DNA from: Candidatus Chlamydia corallus
GTDB taxonomy: Bacteria; Chlamydiota; Chlamydiia; Chlamydiales; Chlamydiaceae
DNA length: 64,000 bases
Assembly (NCBI RefSeq): GCF_002817655.1
Contig: NZ_NWQK01000003.1
Coordinates: 87,195 to 151,194, forward strand
Direction of reading: 5' to 3'
Part shown: one piece after another, positions 48,597 through 57,597 of the stretch
Numbering within the stretch: position 1 is the first letter of the stretch
Layout: each line of letters starts with the position of its first letter
The notes under the pieces: generated by a model
Databases searched by the model: none
Seen by the model: the letters and a program-made list of their open reading frames with translations, nothing else
What the model was told of the DNA's origin: nothing
Position numbers and translations under genes: made by a program

Positions 48597-48669
48597 GCTG
48601 GAGTAGCTCAATTGGCAGAGCATTCGATTTGTAATCGAACGGTTGAGGGTTCAAGTCCTTTCTCCAGCA
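48597..48669 (+). tRNA. tRNA-Thr (TGT)
   Basis: GCTGGAGTAGCTCAATTGG begins the acceptor and D arm; CGATTTGTAATCG is the anticodon arm with TGT; T arm GGGTTCAAGTCCTT; it closes CTCCAGC plus A. 73 nt. Confidence 0.96.
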
Positions 48670-48674
48670 TTTTT

Positions 48675-48757
48675 GGGGGTGTCGCATAGCGGTCAATTGC
48701 ATCGGACTGTAAATCCGACTCCTTACGGATACGTTGGTTCAAATCCAGCCACCCCCA
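48675..48757 (+). tRNA. tRNA-Tyr (GTA)
   Basis: GGGGGTGTCGCATAGCGG opens the gene and CACCCCC plus A closes it. The arm GGACTGTAAATCC gives GTA, and the long variable arm (CTCCTTACGGATACG) is the class II form expected for bacterial tRNA-Tyr. 83 nt, five bases after tRNA-Thr. The fibre cassette begins about 270 bp downstream. Confidence 0.95.
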
Positions 48758-49030
48758 CTTCTTTTTCTTAATATGTTTTGGTCTTCAAGCATTTATTCGA
48801 TAAACTTTACAAGCAGTTATTTTGTGTAATAGGCTTAGAGTTTTTTGTCTAAATTAACTAATACCACCAGTCTTCGCATGTATTCATCCCACAATTTCTT
48901 TTAGGGATCTCTTGTGGAAATTTCAGATTTTCTAAAATCTATTATTTTAAATTTTTGTTTGATTTAATAATTGACCTAATACTTTTAATTTGCTTTTTTT
49001 AATTAAAATAGAACTTTATTAAAAGTGATT

Positions 49031-49858
49031 ATGAAAAACAATATTAATGATAATGAGTGTTATTTTAAATTAGATTCAACTATAGATGGTGATTTGTTAG
49101 CAGCTAATGTGGATACCTTTGATACGCAGGCTCAGGGAATCTCATCGACTGCTACATTTTCTGTTAAAGGGAATGCCACATTTAAAGATCAGGTTTCAGC
49201 AACTGGATTGACTTCAGCCGCTACCTACAATTTAAATGCACAAGGTTCTGCTTCTCAAGTATCTATAGATTTTAAAAATAATCGTCTTAGCAATGTCGCT
49301 TTGCCGAGATCAGATTGTGATCCAGTGCCTGCGAATTATATTCGCTCTCCCGAATATTTTTTCTGTTCCAAGCCGCTTATCGGAAGTTTGATATCCAAAC
49401 CCGGAGAAGACTACTTGCCGCTGACTGGTTCGAACTATACCCTATACCAGTCACGTAACGTGGGTGAAGTTTTTCGTTTTGTAGGATGGCGGCAAAGTAC
49501 TGGCAAATTAACTGTAGGAGGTAATAATGCGATACAGCTTCTTGTAGAAGGAACGTATATACTTTCCTTTACTATTGGCAAGCGTTGGGGATGGAATAAT
49601 GGCTGGGGAGGCGCGCTTTATATATATGATGGTTTAAAAAAGATTTATTGTGAAAGCACGATTTACAGTGGAGGAGGGTACTCAACAGTGGGTACTCTAG
49701 GAACCTCAATATATAGACATTCTTGGGATATAGCTTCTAATCCTAACAATCCCACTGGTAATTCTAGAACTAGTATTTTCTATATTGCCAATCGTGATTA
49801 TAACGCTGGAATAGGGAATTATTCTTTTACACTTATTTATTATCCAGGGAACAAGTGA
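49031..49858 (+). CDS. Fibre-like protein 1 of a three-gene cassette
   Basis: 275 residues, function unknown. Residues about 40-80 are repetitive (SVKGNATFKDQVSATGLTS). NNRLSNVALPRSDCDPVPANY (about 83-103, shown here as NRLSNV...DPVPANY) resembles the neck of trimeric fibres (KITNV...DAVxxxY) in phage tail fibres and YadA-type adhesins. Residues about 140-275 are beta-rich and Trp/Gly-rich (KRWGWNNGWGGALYIYDG), like the head of a receptor-binding protein. No signal peptide, so not a classical autotransporter. ATG 49031 chosen over a GTG two codons earlier. The next gene starts at its stop. Confidence 0.65.
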   Translation: MKNNINDNECYFKLDSTIDGDLLAANVDTFDTQAQGISSTATFSVKGNATFKDQVSATGLTSAATYNLNAQGSASQVSIDFKNNRLSNVALPRSDCDPVPANYIRSPEYFFCSKPLIGSLISKPGEDYLPLTGSNYTLYQSRNVGEVFRFVGWRQSTGKLTVGGNNAIQLLVEGTYILSFTIGKRWGWNNGWGGALYIYDGLKKIYCESTIYSGGGYSTVGTLGTSIYRHSWDIASNPNNPTGNSRTSIFYIANRDYNAGIGNYSFTLIYYPGNK

Positions 49859-49863
49859 TAAAT

Positions 49864-50724
49864 ATGAACAAACTAAAACAAAAAGAAACAATAGTTGAAT
49901 CTAGTACCCCTCTTCTAAATCCAAATGAAAATTCAGGAGTGAAAGATCAAAATTTATTTATGGATCAAGGAACTCTTAGTGTGGAAGGAAACGCTACGAT
50001 AGAAAATACTTTAATTACTCGCGATCTTAAAGTATCGGACACAATAACTTCTCCATCTGAATTTATTGTAGGAGGTAATCTATTAGCAGAAAGCTCTCAA
50101 TTTAATGCTACAACTCTCTCTAAAGGTATGAATATTTATTCTCAAACGAGTTCATCAGCTACTCCTAGGTGTAATAATATTAGGGATCCTGAGTCTCCAA
50201 GAGATGCTTTAACGTTTAATTATTATAAGAAAACTGGATGTGAAGCTACAAATATGTATATCTATTACGCAAACGGGTATCAAGTTAACCAAGGCCAGTC
50301 CATTGAAACCAATGCTTGGGCTACTGGTAAAGATATGGCTTTTAATTCGACCCCTAATGCTAGCCTCTGTGTGGATATAAATCCTATAATTAAGTTCAAA
50401 AAGGAAGGCATTTATCAAGTTACAATCCAGCTTACACGTTGGAGTGGATATCATGGTGGACCGAATACTGCAGGCCTATTTCTTAATTTTATTTCAGGAA
50501 GTAACAAAGTACTGCTTTGTACTTCAGATACTAGAGGGACTTCAGGCGGTGATTATGTTAGTGTTGCTCTAACTGCGACTTTTGCTGTAACAGAAATTAT
50601 TCCTAGTCCTCCTCATAGCTATCCTTGGATAGATATCACGAGCTATGATTGGATTAATATAATGTCTCTATCTACATGCGTGATTTGGTTCCCGTTTAGT
50701 TTTAATTTTTCTGAGGTAGACTAG
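49864..50724 (+). CDS. Fibre-like protein 2 of a three-gene cassette
   Basis: 286 residues. The stalk area reads LSVEGNATIENTLITRDLKVS (about 38-58) and continues to VGGNLLAESSQFNATTL. The connector RCNNIRDPESPRDALTFNY (about 102-120) is the best neck-like match in the cassette (N-x-P-x4-DA-x4-Y). The head (about 150-286) contains EGIYQVTIQLTRWSGYHGG, which aligns with EGTYILSFTIGKRWGW of protein 1. ATG 49864 is six bases after the upstream stop; a GTG at 49855 overlaps it. No signal peptide or enzymatic motif. Confidence 0.65.
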   Translation: MNKLKQKETIVESSTPLLNPNENSGVKDQNLFMDQGTLSVEGNATIENTLITRDLKVSDTITSPSEFIVGGNLLAESSQFNATTLSKGMNIYSQTSSSATPRCNNIRDPESPRDALTFNYYKKTGCEATNMYIYYANGYQVNQGQSIETNAWATGKDMAFNSTPNASLCVDINPIIKFKKEGIYQVTIQLTRWSGYHGGPNTAGLFLNFISGSNKVLLCTSDTRGTSGGDYVSVALTATFAVTEIIPSPPHSYPWIDITSYDWINIMSLSTCVIWFPFSFNFSEVD

Positions 50725-50725
50725 T

Positions 50726-51595
50726 ATGGCAAATCCTACACCTCCAAAACCGAAAATAAAAATATCAATTCCTACTTTTGTTCGTTTTAACATTCAATTT
50801 ATCAATTTAACTGAAGACCAAAAGAAAACAGCACTTACTGTTGGTCAGAACATTGTTACTGAAAATACTGGGGTTTTAGGAAACCTTACTGTTAAAGACG
50901 GAGGTCTGATATGTCAGGACGATCTTTCAGTCGGACAAAACATTAGTATTACTCCAAAAACCTCTAGTGCTATGGTTTTCAATGGTCGAGTGAACTTATC
51001 GAACACGCCCCTTTCCTATCGCAATCAGTCGGGAGGGGAGCGAAATGACTTTTCGAATATTAATAACCAGCAACCCCAACAATATGTTCCTTATGGGTAT
51101 TATAAACTCACTACTGTCATGGTGTTGTCTCGAAGTGCAACCTCAGGAGGGCAGGAAGGTGGTAACAAGGGACTGTTCCCTCGTCGAACAAATGTATTTT
51201 GGGATAAGTATGATCAGCAATCAACAGAAAACTCAATAGTTAATTCAGTTGTTCGTATCAACAGTACTGATAAATCGAAATTAGAATTTATTGTAGATCG
51301 TCAGACTCCTAGACTCTTGCGTATATCCGTTTTTATGACAAAACATGGCGGTTGGCTTGATAATGGTATTGGAGGACAAGTTTTTTTGGTTGCACACGAA
51401 GGATGGCGTACAGTACCACTAGCGGTCTCTACTTGTGCTGGAACAAGTTATTATCGTGTTCGTCCGATGCAATGGCTTTGCTCTACGTATTATGCTCAAG
51501 AAAGTGGATATTTTACTTTAGAAAATCGAAGTAATAGCAGCTTTAGAGTGCAAAGTTTTTCTTGGAATGTAACAGTTTTGCCTTATGTTAGTTGA
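50726..51595 (+). CDS. Fibre-like protein 3 of a three-gene cassette
   Basis: 289 residues starting ATG one base after the previous stop codon. The stalk shows VTENTGVLGNLTVKDGGL and CQDDLSVGQNISITPK (about 44-77). The neck is degenerate. The head (about 190-289) has LLRISVFMTKHGGWLDNG, GGQVFLVAHEGW and a final FRVQSFSWNVTVLPYVS. By eye this order (GG-V-LV-EG ... FRV/FLEV-IP) is similar to the C-terminal domain of chlamydial plasmid protein Pgp3. Tail-to-tail with rimO; a hairpin separates them. Confidence 0.65.
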   Translation: MANPTPPKPKIKISIPTFVRFNIQFINLTEDQKKTALTVGQNIVTENTGVLGNLTVKDGGLICQDDLSVGQNISITPKTSSAMVFNGRVNLSNTPLSYRNQSGGERNDFSNINNQQPQQYVPYGYYKLTTVMVLSRSATSGGQEGGNKGLFPRRTNVFWDKYDQQSTENSIVNSVVRINSTDKSKLEFIVDRQTPRLLRISVFMTKHGGWLDNGIGGQVFLVAHEGWRTVPLAVSTCAGTSYYRVRPMQWLCSTYYAQESGYFTLENRSNSSFRVQSFSWNVTVLPYVS

Positions 51596-51605
51596 CGACG
51601 GGACT

Positions 51606-53012
51606 CTAAGCTTTGCTAATTTTTAGCAAAGCTTGGTTCTGAGATTTTTTTATAACGCGCCCTACAAGGTCATAGCCAGCAGTTCCAGTGATTTCTATAA
51701 AGCACCTTTCCCCGAAATGGGAAACAAGCTTTGCTTCATTTACAATAATGCAAGGATCGACTTCTGGAGCTTGTCCGTAGAACCTTGCCGTAAGTAAAAG
51801 ATTGGTCTCTGGATGATAGTTATCAATAACGGCCTCTACTTTTCTCCCAACGAGCTGTCGATTATGTTTATCCACATTGTGTTTTTGAATTTCAGAGAGA
51901 ATTTTTAACCTTGATGCTTTAACTTTTTCTGGTATCTGGTGAGGTAGTTGTGCTGCAGGAGTGCCTGGTTCTTGAGAGTAGAGGAAAATTCCGAGATTAT
52001 CAATCCAACCCTCACCAATAAAATCAGCTAACTCTTGGAATTCTTTTGCAGTTTCACTAGGAAATCCGACAATAATTGAAGAACGGATGTAGACTGTAGG
52101 AATCTTCGAGCGTAATTTTCCTAGGAATTCTATGATTTGCTCTCTAGACGTATTCCTTCGCATTTGCTTTAAAATACGGTTATTAATGTGTTGCAAGGGA
52201 ATGTCTACATAGGGAAGAAGTCTGGAATCCGATTTCATAAGATCTATAATGCCGTCACTGACTTCATCAGGATATAAATACAACATTCGTAGCCAATAAT
52301 CTCCAGGCTCTTTCATTAATTTATATAATAGTGATTCTAGTTGCGAACTTCGGTCTGTAGAAATATCTTTTCCGTAATCTCCTAGATCTTGAGCTATTAG
52401 TAAAATTTCTTTAACACCACTCTTTAAAAGGGTGCGAAATTCCTTAAGAATTTGATCAACGGGTTTGCTGCGAAGCTTTCCTTTAATAGAAGGAATAATA
52501 CAAAAAGCACAGTGCTTTCTGCAGCCCTCAGCAATCTTTAAATAGGCATAGTGCTTTGGGGTAGAAAGCTGCCTCGGAACTTCTCCCATTTCAATGTAAC
52601 TCTTTGCGGAGATTTTTTCTCCAGACTCACGAGACTCAATAGCAGAGAGAATATGCTGAATGTCTCCAGAACCTAGTAGGTAATGGATGTGTGGCCTCCA
52701 AGGTTCAAGCTCGTCTTTGTGCTTGGAAGTCATGCACCCAGTTAAAATAATTTTAGCACTCTTTTTTTTTACACTGATTAGATGGTCAAGATAATCCTTA
52801 CCCTCATCTCTAGCGCTTTTTAAAAATGCACATGTATTTAAAATTAAGTAGTCAGCATCTTCTATTTGATTAGTAGACTCGTAACCTGCTTTAAGAAGAA
52901 TTCCAAGCATAACTTCGCTATCTACAAGGTTTCGGGAGCATCCTAAACTAATAAAATGAATTTTATTTTTAGAAAGAACTGAATTGAAAGATCCTAAACT
53001 TTTTGTTGCCAT
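51606..53012 (-). CDS. rimO: Ribosomal protein S12 methylthiotransferase RimO
   Basis: Radical-SAM enzyme that methylthiolates Asp89 of ribosomal protein S12. N-terminal MTTase domain begins HFISLGCSRNLVDSE, the RimO form of the motif, with cluster Cys at about 25, 61 and 93; the radical-SAM triad is C164-x3-C168-x2-C171 (EGCRKHCAFC). C-terminal TRAM-like domain. ATG 53012 gives 468 residues; a longer frame from 53117 would overlap rpmG and is rejected. Family confusion with MiaB is unlikely given the N-terminal motif. Confidence 0.9.
   Translation of the reverse strand: MATKSLGSFNSVLSKNKIHFISLGCSRNLVDSEVMLGILLKAGYESTNQIEDADYLILNTCAFLKSARDEGKDYLDHLISVKKKSAKIILTGCMTSKHKDELEPWRPHIHYLLGSGDIQHILSAIESRESGEKISAKSYIEMGEVPRQLSTPKHYAYLKIAEGCRKHCAFCIIPSIKGKLRSKPVDQILKEFRTLLKSGVKEILLIAQDLGDYGKDISTDRSSQLESLLYKLMKEPGDYWLRMLYLYPDEVSDGIIDLMKSDSRLLPYVDIPLQHINNRILKQMRRNTSREQIIEFLGKLRSKIPTVYIRSSIIVGFPSETAKEFQELADFIGEGWIDNLGIFLYSQEPGTPAAQLPHQIPEKVKASRLKILSEIQKHNVDKHNRQLVGRKVEAVIDNYHPETNLLLTARFYGQAPEVDPCIIVNEAKLVSHFGERCFIEITGTAGYDLVGRVIKKSQNQALLKISKA
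51608..51634. terminator. Hairpin between fibre cassette and rimO
   Basis: AAGCTTTGCTAA (51608-51619) pairs perfectly with TTAGCAAAGCTT (51623-51634). Plus strand continues to a T-run near 51644; on the minus strand the hairpin overlaps the last codons of rimO. Likely ends the fibre-cassette transcript, possibly both. Confidence 0.5.
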
Positions 53013-53110
53013 CCTAAGTTCTCTAATAATGATCAGGAGAGTTCTTGATTCTTTTTGAAAAGAAATATAGCATAGTAAGCGATTTACTATTTTCTTAAAA
53101 GGACTCATCC

Positions 53111-53269
53111 ATGGCAAGCAAGAATCGCGAGATTATTAAATTAAAAAGCTCGGAAAGTTCTGATATGTACTGGACTGTAAAAAACAAAAGAAAAACAACA
53201 GGTCGACTAGAACTCAAAAAATATGATAGAAAACTGCGTAAGCACGTAATCTTCAAAGAAGCTAAGTAA
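53111..53269 (+). CDS. rpmG: 50S ribosomal protein L33
   Basis: A 52-residue basic protein: MASKNREIIKLKSSESSDMY, then WTVKNKRKTTGRLELKKYD. KYDRKLRKHVIFKEAK is the standard L33 ending. No Cys, so the zinc-free type. Too short for many gene lists but clear. It lies between rimO (divergent) and the LolC/E-type permease. Confidence 0.95.
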   Translation: MASKNREIIKLKSSESSDMYWTVKNKRKTTGRLELKKYDRKLRKHVIFKEAK

Positions 53270-53327
53270 AAGGATTTCTTTATTGCTTAACCACTGGCTT
53301 CTAAAATCTCATTCTTAATTAGAAGTC

Positions 53328-54839
53328 ATGAAATTAGAATTTTCAATAGCTCTAAAATATTTGATTCCGAGAAAGGGAAGACTATCTTCTGCTATAGTCT
53401 CCCTCTTTTCTGTGGGTATTATTTCTCTTGTTGTCTGGCTTTCCATAGTCTTCATCTCGGTAGTTCATGGTTTAGAACAAAGATGGATAGAGGATCTTTC
53501 CCAGCTTCATTCGCCAGTTACTATTCTTCCTTCGGACGGATACTATTCTTCCTATTACTATCAAATAGACAAACACTCTGAGCTTTCTAATTATACTACA
53601 AAAACTCTAGGCGAAAAAATCAGCTCTCCACAAGTGGATCCTTATAACCCTCAATCAGACTACCTCCTTCCAGAAATATTTCCAGCAAAAGACTGCGATC
53701 TAACAGGTCGGCAAAAAGATCCTGTAAAGATGATTATAGAATCTTTAGGACCCTACCTTCAATCCGAGAATGGAGAAATTATCGAATTTGAAGAAGGGGT
53801 AGGTTACCTTGATATTAAAACTTCTCTAAAATTACAAAAACCTCAGTCTAGAAATCTTACTCATTTTTTGAGTTACCCTTCTAAGTTTTCTTATGAAGAT
53901 AAAGTTTTGCCCTATGATGAGACGGATTATACTTCCGTTGAATTGAATCCATTTAACAGGAGTTCCTTTGGGTGGAAAAAAGATTTTCATCGTTTAGAAG
54001 AGCTGCACCGCGGAGCTTCTATCATACTCCCCAGTACTTATAAAGAATCCGGTTATAAAGTGGGAGACACAGGAATCTTTAGCTCCTACTCGATAGAGAC
54101 CCAAAAAGAAACTCAATATACAGTCCATGTAATTGGATTTTATAACCCAGGGCTTTCTCCGCTGGGGGGAAGAACTATATTCGTAGATCCAGATCTTGCG
54201 AGATCTATTTGTTCCCAATCCGAGGGCTTAGGGATGACTAACGGCTTTCATGTCTTTTTCCCTAATACCAAACGAATCTCCTTTGTAAAAAATCAAATAA
54301 AAAAAATCCTAACTTTTTTAGAAATTAATGACTATTGGGAGATCTCTTCCCTATATGATTATGAGTATTTTCAACCTATTCTAGATCAACTTCAAAGCGA
54401 TCAGGTTCTTTTTCTTTTTGTCTCTATCCTGATTCTTATTGTTGCTTGCTCTAACGTTGTGACTATGTCAATGCTACTTGTAAATAATAAGAAAAAAGAA
54501 ATAGGTGTTCTTAAAGCTATGGGGACGTCATCGCGAAGCTTAAAGATAATCTTTGCTTGCTGTGGAGCATTTTCAGGAGCTTGTGGAGTTGCCATAGGGA
54601 CGGTATTCGCGATAATTACCTTAAAAAATTTACAACTCATTGTAAAAGCCCTGAATTATTTACAGGGAAGAGAAACATTTAATACCGTTTTTTTCGGCCA
54701 GAATCTTCCTAATAGCGTTCACCCTCAGGCTATCTATTTTCTAGGGCTGGGGACTCTACTTTTAGCGGCAGTTTCAGGAGCACTGCCCGCAAGAAAAGTC
54801 GCAAAAATGCATGTCTCAGAAATTTTAAAAGCAGATTAG
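53328..54839 (+). CDS. LolC/E-type lipoprotein-releasing permease
   Basis: 503 residues with the LolCE plan: an N-terminal helix (about 20-45, LFSVGIISLVVWLSIVFISV), a large periplasmic domain (about 50-370), and three C-terminal helices with the FtsX-like ending VSGALPARKVAKMHVSEILK. Works with LolD to release outer-membrane lipoproteins from the inner membrane. Only one permease gene is seen here, and the ATPase gene follows after 2 bp, so it may form a homodimer (LolF-like) or pair with a gene elsewhere. Confidence 0.87.
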   Translation: MKLEFSIALKYLIPRKGRLSSAIVSLFSVGIISLVVWLSIVFISVVHGLEQRWIEDLSQLHSPVTILPSDGYYSSYYYQIDKHSELSNYTTKTLGEKISSPQVDPYNPQSDYLLPEIFPAKDCDLTGRQKDPVKMIIESLGPYLQSENGEIIEFEEGVGYLDIKTSLKLQKPQSRNLTHFLSYPSKFSYEDKVLPYDETDYTSVELNPFNRSSFGWKKDFHRLEELHRGASIILPSTYKESGYKVGDTGIFSSYSIETQKETQYTVHVIGFYNPGLSPLGGRTIFVDPDLARSICSQSEGLGMTNGFHVFFPNTKRISFVKNQIKKILTFLEINDYWEISSLYDYEYFQPILDQLQSDQVLFLFVSILILIVACSNVVTMSMLLVNNKKKEIGVLKAMGTSSRSLKIIFACCGAFSGACGVAIGTVFAIITLKNLQLIVKALNYLQGRETFNTVFFGQNLPNSVHPQAIYFLGLGTLLLAAVSGALPARKVAKMHVSEILKAD

Positions 54840-54841
54840 CC

Positions 54842-55525
54842 ATGCCTCTACTTATAGAAGCTAAAAACCTCTCTAAAACTATCCAGAAACAGAATCAAAG
54901 TATTTCTATTTTGACCGACGTATCGTTATCACTATATTCAGGAGAAACTGTATCGATTACAGGGGCTTCAGGCAATGGCAAAACTACGTTACTGCATCTC
55001 TTAGGAACTCTAGATGTTCCTTCTTCTGGTCGTCTACGCTTTTTTGATAAAGATCTAGGGAATCAAGATCTCGCAAATTTTAGAAATCAGCATATCGGCT
55101 TTATTTTTCAAAACTTTTATTTATTAGAAGACGATACAGTATTAAAAAACGTTTTAATGCCCGCACTGATTGCTCGTAAAAATATATCTAAAGGGTCTCT
55201 TGTCTATAAAAGAGCTCTAGAATTATTAGATTTAGTGGATCTTAAAGATAAAATATGGGTTCGCTGTTCTAAACTATCTGGAGGTGAAAAACAGCGAGTT
55301 GCTATCGCTAGAGCATTAATCAATCAACCTGCTATCCTCTTAGCGGACGAACCTTCTGGGAACCTCGATGAAGAAACTTCAAAACAGATTCATAACCTTC
55401 TTTTAGAACAAGCATCTGCGTTATGTGGAATTCTAATTGTGACACACAATAAGCAACTTGCTTCTAGGTGCTCAAGGGAAGGAGTGTTGTCCAATGGCAA
55501 GCTATTTTTTCCTAACCTCTCCTAA
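54842..55525 (+). CDS. lolD: Lipoprotein-releasing ABC ATPase LolD
   Basis: 227-residue ATPase of the LolD/MacB type. Walker A GASGNGKTT (41-49), signature LSGGEKQR (145-152), Walker B ILLADE (165-170). The Asn in Walker A where most have Ser is tolerated in the group. Two bases after the permease, so translationally coupled. Standard length. Confidence 0.9.
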   Translation: MPLLIEAKNLSKTIQKQNQSISILTDVSLSLYSGETVSITGASGNGKTTLLHLLGTLDVPSSGRLRFFDKDLGNQDLANFRNQHIGFIFQNFYLLEDDTVLKNVLMPALIARKNISKGSLVYKRALELLDLVDLKDKIWVRCSKLSGGEKQRVAIARALINQPAILLADEPSGNLDEETSKQIHNLLLEQASALCGILIVTHNKQLASRCSREGVLSNGKLFFPNLS

Positions 55526-55696
55526 GGGATCCCCCTCTGATTTCAGGGTACAAACAAATATTCTCGCGATCTAGCTTTAGGTGGGATCTGAACGCTTTTA
55601 TAACAGGGTGGTTAAGAAAAAATTGCTAATTGTATGAAAGGAAATTTATGGAAATATTTTTAAATCAAGAGTCTTGTTATTTTCGACTGTTTTTAT

Positions 55697-55725
55697 TTGG
55701 AAAAAAAATTGGACAGACTTATAAT
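55697..55725 (+). promoter_or_regulatory. Sigma66-type promoter of rplM-rpsI
   Basis: TTGGAA (55697-55702) and TATAAT (55720-55725) are separated by 17 bases. The -10 is a perfect consensus match and the -35 matches four of six positions. A start around 55732 would give a 24-base leader before the rplM ATG. Confidence 0.75.
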
Positions 55726-55755
55726 CACTCCCTCTAGTAAGACAGTTACATTATT

Positions 55756-56205
55756 ATGGAAAAAAGAAAAGACACAAAAACAACTATAGTAAAACCTATT
55801 GAGACTGTGAAATCGTGGTATGTTGTTGATGCTGCTGGAAAAACCTTAGGAAGGCTTTCTTCAGAAGTGGCAAAAATTTTAAGAGGGAAGCATAAAGTCA
55901 CCTATACTCCTCATTTGGCTATGGGAGATGGTGTTATTGTTATTAATGCAGAAAAGGTTCGCCTAACTGGAGCTAAAAAAGCCCAAAAGATCTATCGCTA
56001 CTACACGGGATATATCTCTGGAATGCGAGAAACTCCTTTTGAAAATATGATGGCGAGAAAACCTACTTATATTATTGAGCATGCGATCAAGGGAATGATG
56101 CCCAGAACTCGCTTAGGAAAGAAACAATTGAAGTCCTTAAGGATCGTAAAAGGGGATTCATACGAAACTTTTGAATCTCAAAAGCCAATTTTGTTAGATA
56201 TTTAG
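55756..56205 (+). CDS. rplM: 50S ribosomal protein L13
   Basis: 149 residues with L13 landmarks: [53 protein letters not shown] and [20 protein letters not shown] short extra N-terminal stretch precedes the core. Followed by rpsI after 13 bp, the near-universal pair, with a promoter at 55697-55725 and a terminator at 56651-56687. Confidence 0.96.
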   Translation: MEKRKDTKTTIVKPIETVKSWYVVDAAGKTLGRLSSEVAKILRGKHKVTYTPHLAMGDGVIVINAEKVRLTGAKKAQKIYRYYTGYISGMRETPFENMMARKPTYIIEHAIKGMMPRTRLGKKQLKSLRIVKGDSYETFESQKPILLDI

Positions 56206-56218
56206 TTTAGGATAAGTT

Positions 56219-56623
56219 GTGGCAAAAAGTACAATACAAGAATCTGTAGCTACAGGTAGAAGAAAACAAGCAGTTTCTAGCGTTCGTTTGCGACCTGGAA
56301 GTGGTAAAATTGATGTAAACGGTAAGTCTTTTGAAGATTATTTTCCTTTGGAAATCCAAAGAGTTACGATTCTTTCTCCTTTGAAAAAGATTATAGAAGA
56401 TCAAAATCAATACGATCTAATTATTCGCGTTAGCGGCGGAGGAATTCAGGGTCAGGTAATTGCTACAAGATTAGGACTTGCGCGCGCCCTCTTAAAAGAA
56501 AATGAGGAGAACAGACAAGACCTGAAAAGTTGTGGTTTTCTTACTAGAGATCCTAGAAAGAAAGAGCGTAAAAAGTATGGACACAAAAAAGCTCGTAAGA
56601 GCTTCCAATTTTCTAAGCGTTAA
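56219..56623 (+). CDS. rpsI: 30S ribosomal protein S9
   Basis: 134 residues. [29 protein letters not shown] sequence ([21 protein letters not shown]) and a basic end ([15 protein letters not shown]) are diagnostic; the terminal Arg reaches the P site. GTG start with AGGATAAGTT immediately before. Terminator follows 27 bp later. Confidence 0.96.
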   Translation: MAKSTIQESVATGRRKQAVSSVRLRPGSGKIDVNGKSFEDYFPLEIQRVTILSPLKKIIEDQNQYDLIIRVSGGGIQGQVIATRLGLARALLKENEENRQDLKSCGFLTRDPRKKERKKYGHKKARKSFQFSKR

Positions 56624-56650
56624 AATGTTGAATATTTTTTCTAGTCATTT

Positions 56651-56687
56651 AAAGCCTTCCTTATTAAAGGAAGGCTTTTCTTTTTTT
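56651..56687 (+). terminator. Intrinsic terminator of rplM-rpsI
   Basis: AAAGCCTTCCTT (56651-56662) pairs perfectly with AAGGAAGGCTTT (56667-56678), loop ATTA, then TC and seven T. A textbook terminator. The stop codon of the convergent NlpC/P60 gene lies inside it. Confidence 0.93.
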
Positions 56688-57536
56688 GGGAATCCCAAAG
56701 AACGCTCGCCCCTTTTGGTTATTTTTAAAAAATAAATAGGTAGACTCTAAAAATTTTCCGTCTTTTTCTAAAACAAAATATTCAACTTTTTTTGCTCCAC
56801 GAGAAGCATGGATTAGCGTAGAGAAATTTTGTTTTAACATAACATGAGAAATACGCTCCTCTCCTTTAGGGTGAAGAAATACTAAGCCTCCGGAAGGAAG
56901 ATCTTCAAATCTACTAACCAAATTGCAGTCAGCATATTGATCAATAGAATTTCTAGGAATATTATACCCCTGTGCCTGGTAAAGGATATTGATAAATCCT
57001 GAACAATCTACACCTGAATTTTTCAGACTTTGGTGTATAGAACGGCCTCCCCATACATAGGGCGAGTTAAGAAAGAGGTCCGCGTCTTTAAGTAAAAGTT
57101 CCACAGATACGTTATCATTTAGACGACGTAGGTGTTTGGGATCGCACCGAGGTGTCCTAGAGTCCCAAATAGCGTGAATACAATTGAGAATATTCTTAGG
57201 AAAAACGACTATATTTTGAGAATTAACGTTTAGCAAAGTACCAAAAGGAAGAGGGATTCCCCAGGGATCTAAACATGCGTTCAGAGAAGTAACAGAAACA
57301 TTTGGATTAATACGAAACTCAGGATTGCAGGGGATCAGAGTAGAACAAAAACGATGACCTGGATATGGTTTCCATGACAGTTGATTTTGGAACAATTGAG
57401 AATAGGCGTAGCAAGTATCTCCTTGGAACAAGACGCGCTCTCCAAAAAGGACCTGAGTTTCAATATTTCCTTTTTTAGAAAAGAAATCAGCAGAAGGAGA
57501 AAATGATAGGTAGTGCCTTATAATTTCTTCTGACAT
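56664..57536 (-). CDS. NlpC/P60 family cell-wall hydrolase
   Basis: 290 residues. The C-terminal half (about 150-290) is the papain-like NlpC/P60 domain: YVWGGRS, C178 in NSGVDCSGF, H231 in RISHVML and H243 in LIHAS. The N-terminal part contains SH3-like segments. Enzymes of this kind cut peptides in peptidoglycan, which chlamydiae make only in small rings at division. No signal peptide. Convergent with rpsI; 61 bp from adk, which lies upstream on the same strand. Confidence 0.87.
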   Translation of the reverse strand: MSEEIIRHYLSFSPSADFFSKKGNIETQVLFGERVLFQGDTCYAYSQLFQNQLSWKPYPGHRFCSTLIPCNPEFRINPNVSVTSLNACLDPWGIPLPFGTLLNVNSQNIVVFPKNILNCIHAIWDSRTPRCDPKHLRRLNDNVSVELLLKDADLFLNSPYVWGGRSIHQSLKNSGVDCSGFINILYQAQGYNIPRNSIDQYADCNLVSRFEDLPSGGLVFLHPKGEERISHVMLKQNFSTLIHASRGAKKVEYFVLEKDGKFLESTYLFFKNNQKGRAFFGIPKKRKAFL

Positions 57537-57597
57537 AGAACTCTAATTAAATTTTCTTTCAAGTTAGTTTGCAACTTTCATTTCGAAGAAGAGGAAA

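Noticed and set aside
53013..53117. N-terminal extension of rimO upstream of 53012
   Set aside because: It would overlap rpmG and adds sequence without a RimO counterpart.
55648..55737. A 29-codon frame with AAAGGA upstream, before rplM
   Set aside because: It overlaps the rplM promoter and no family was recognised; transcription from that promoter would start inside it.
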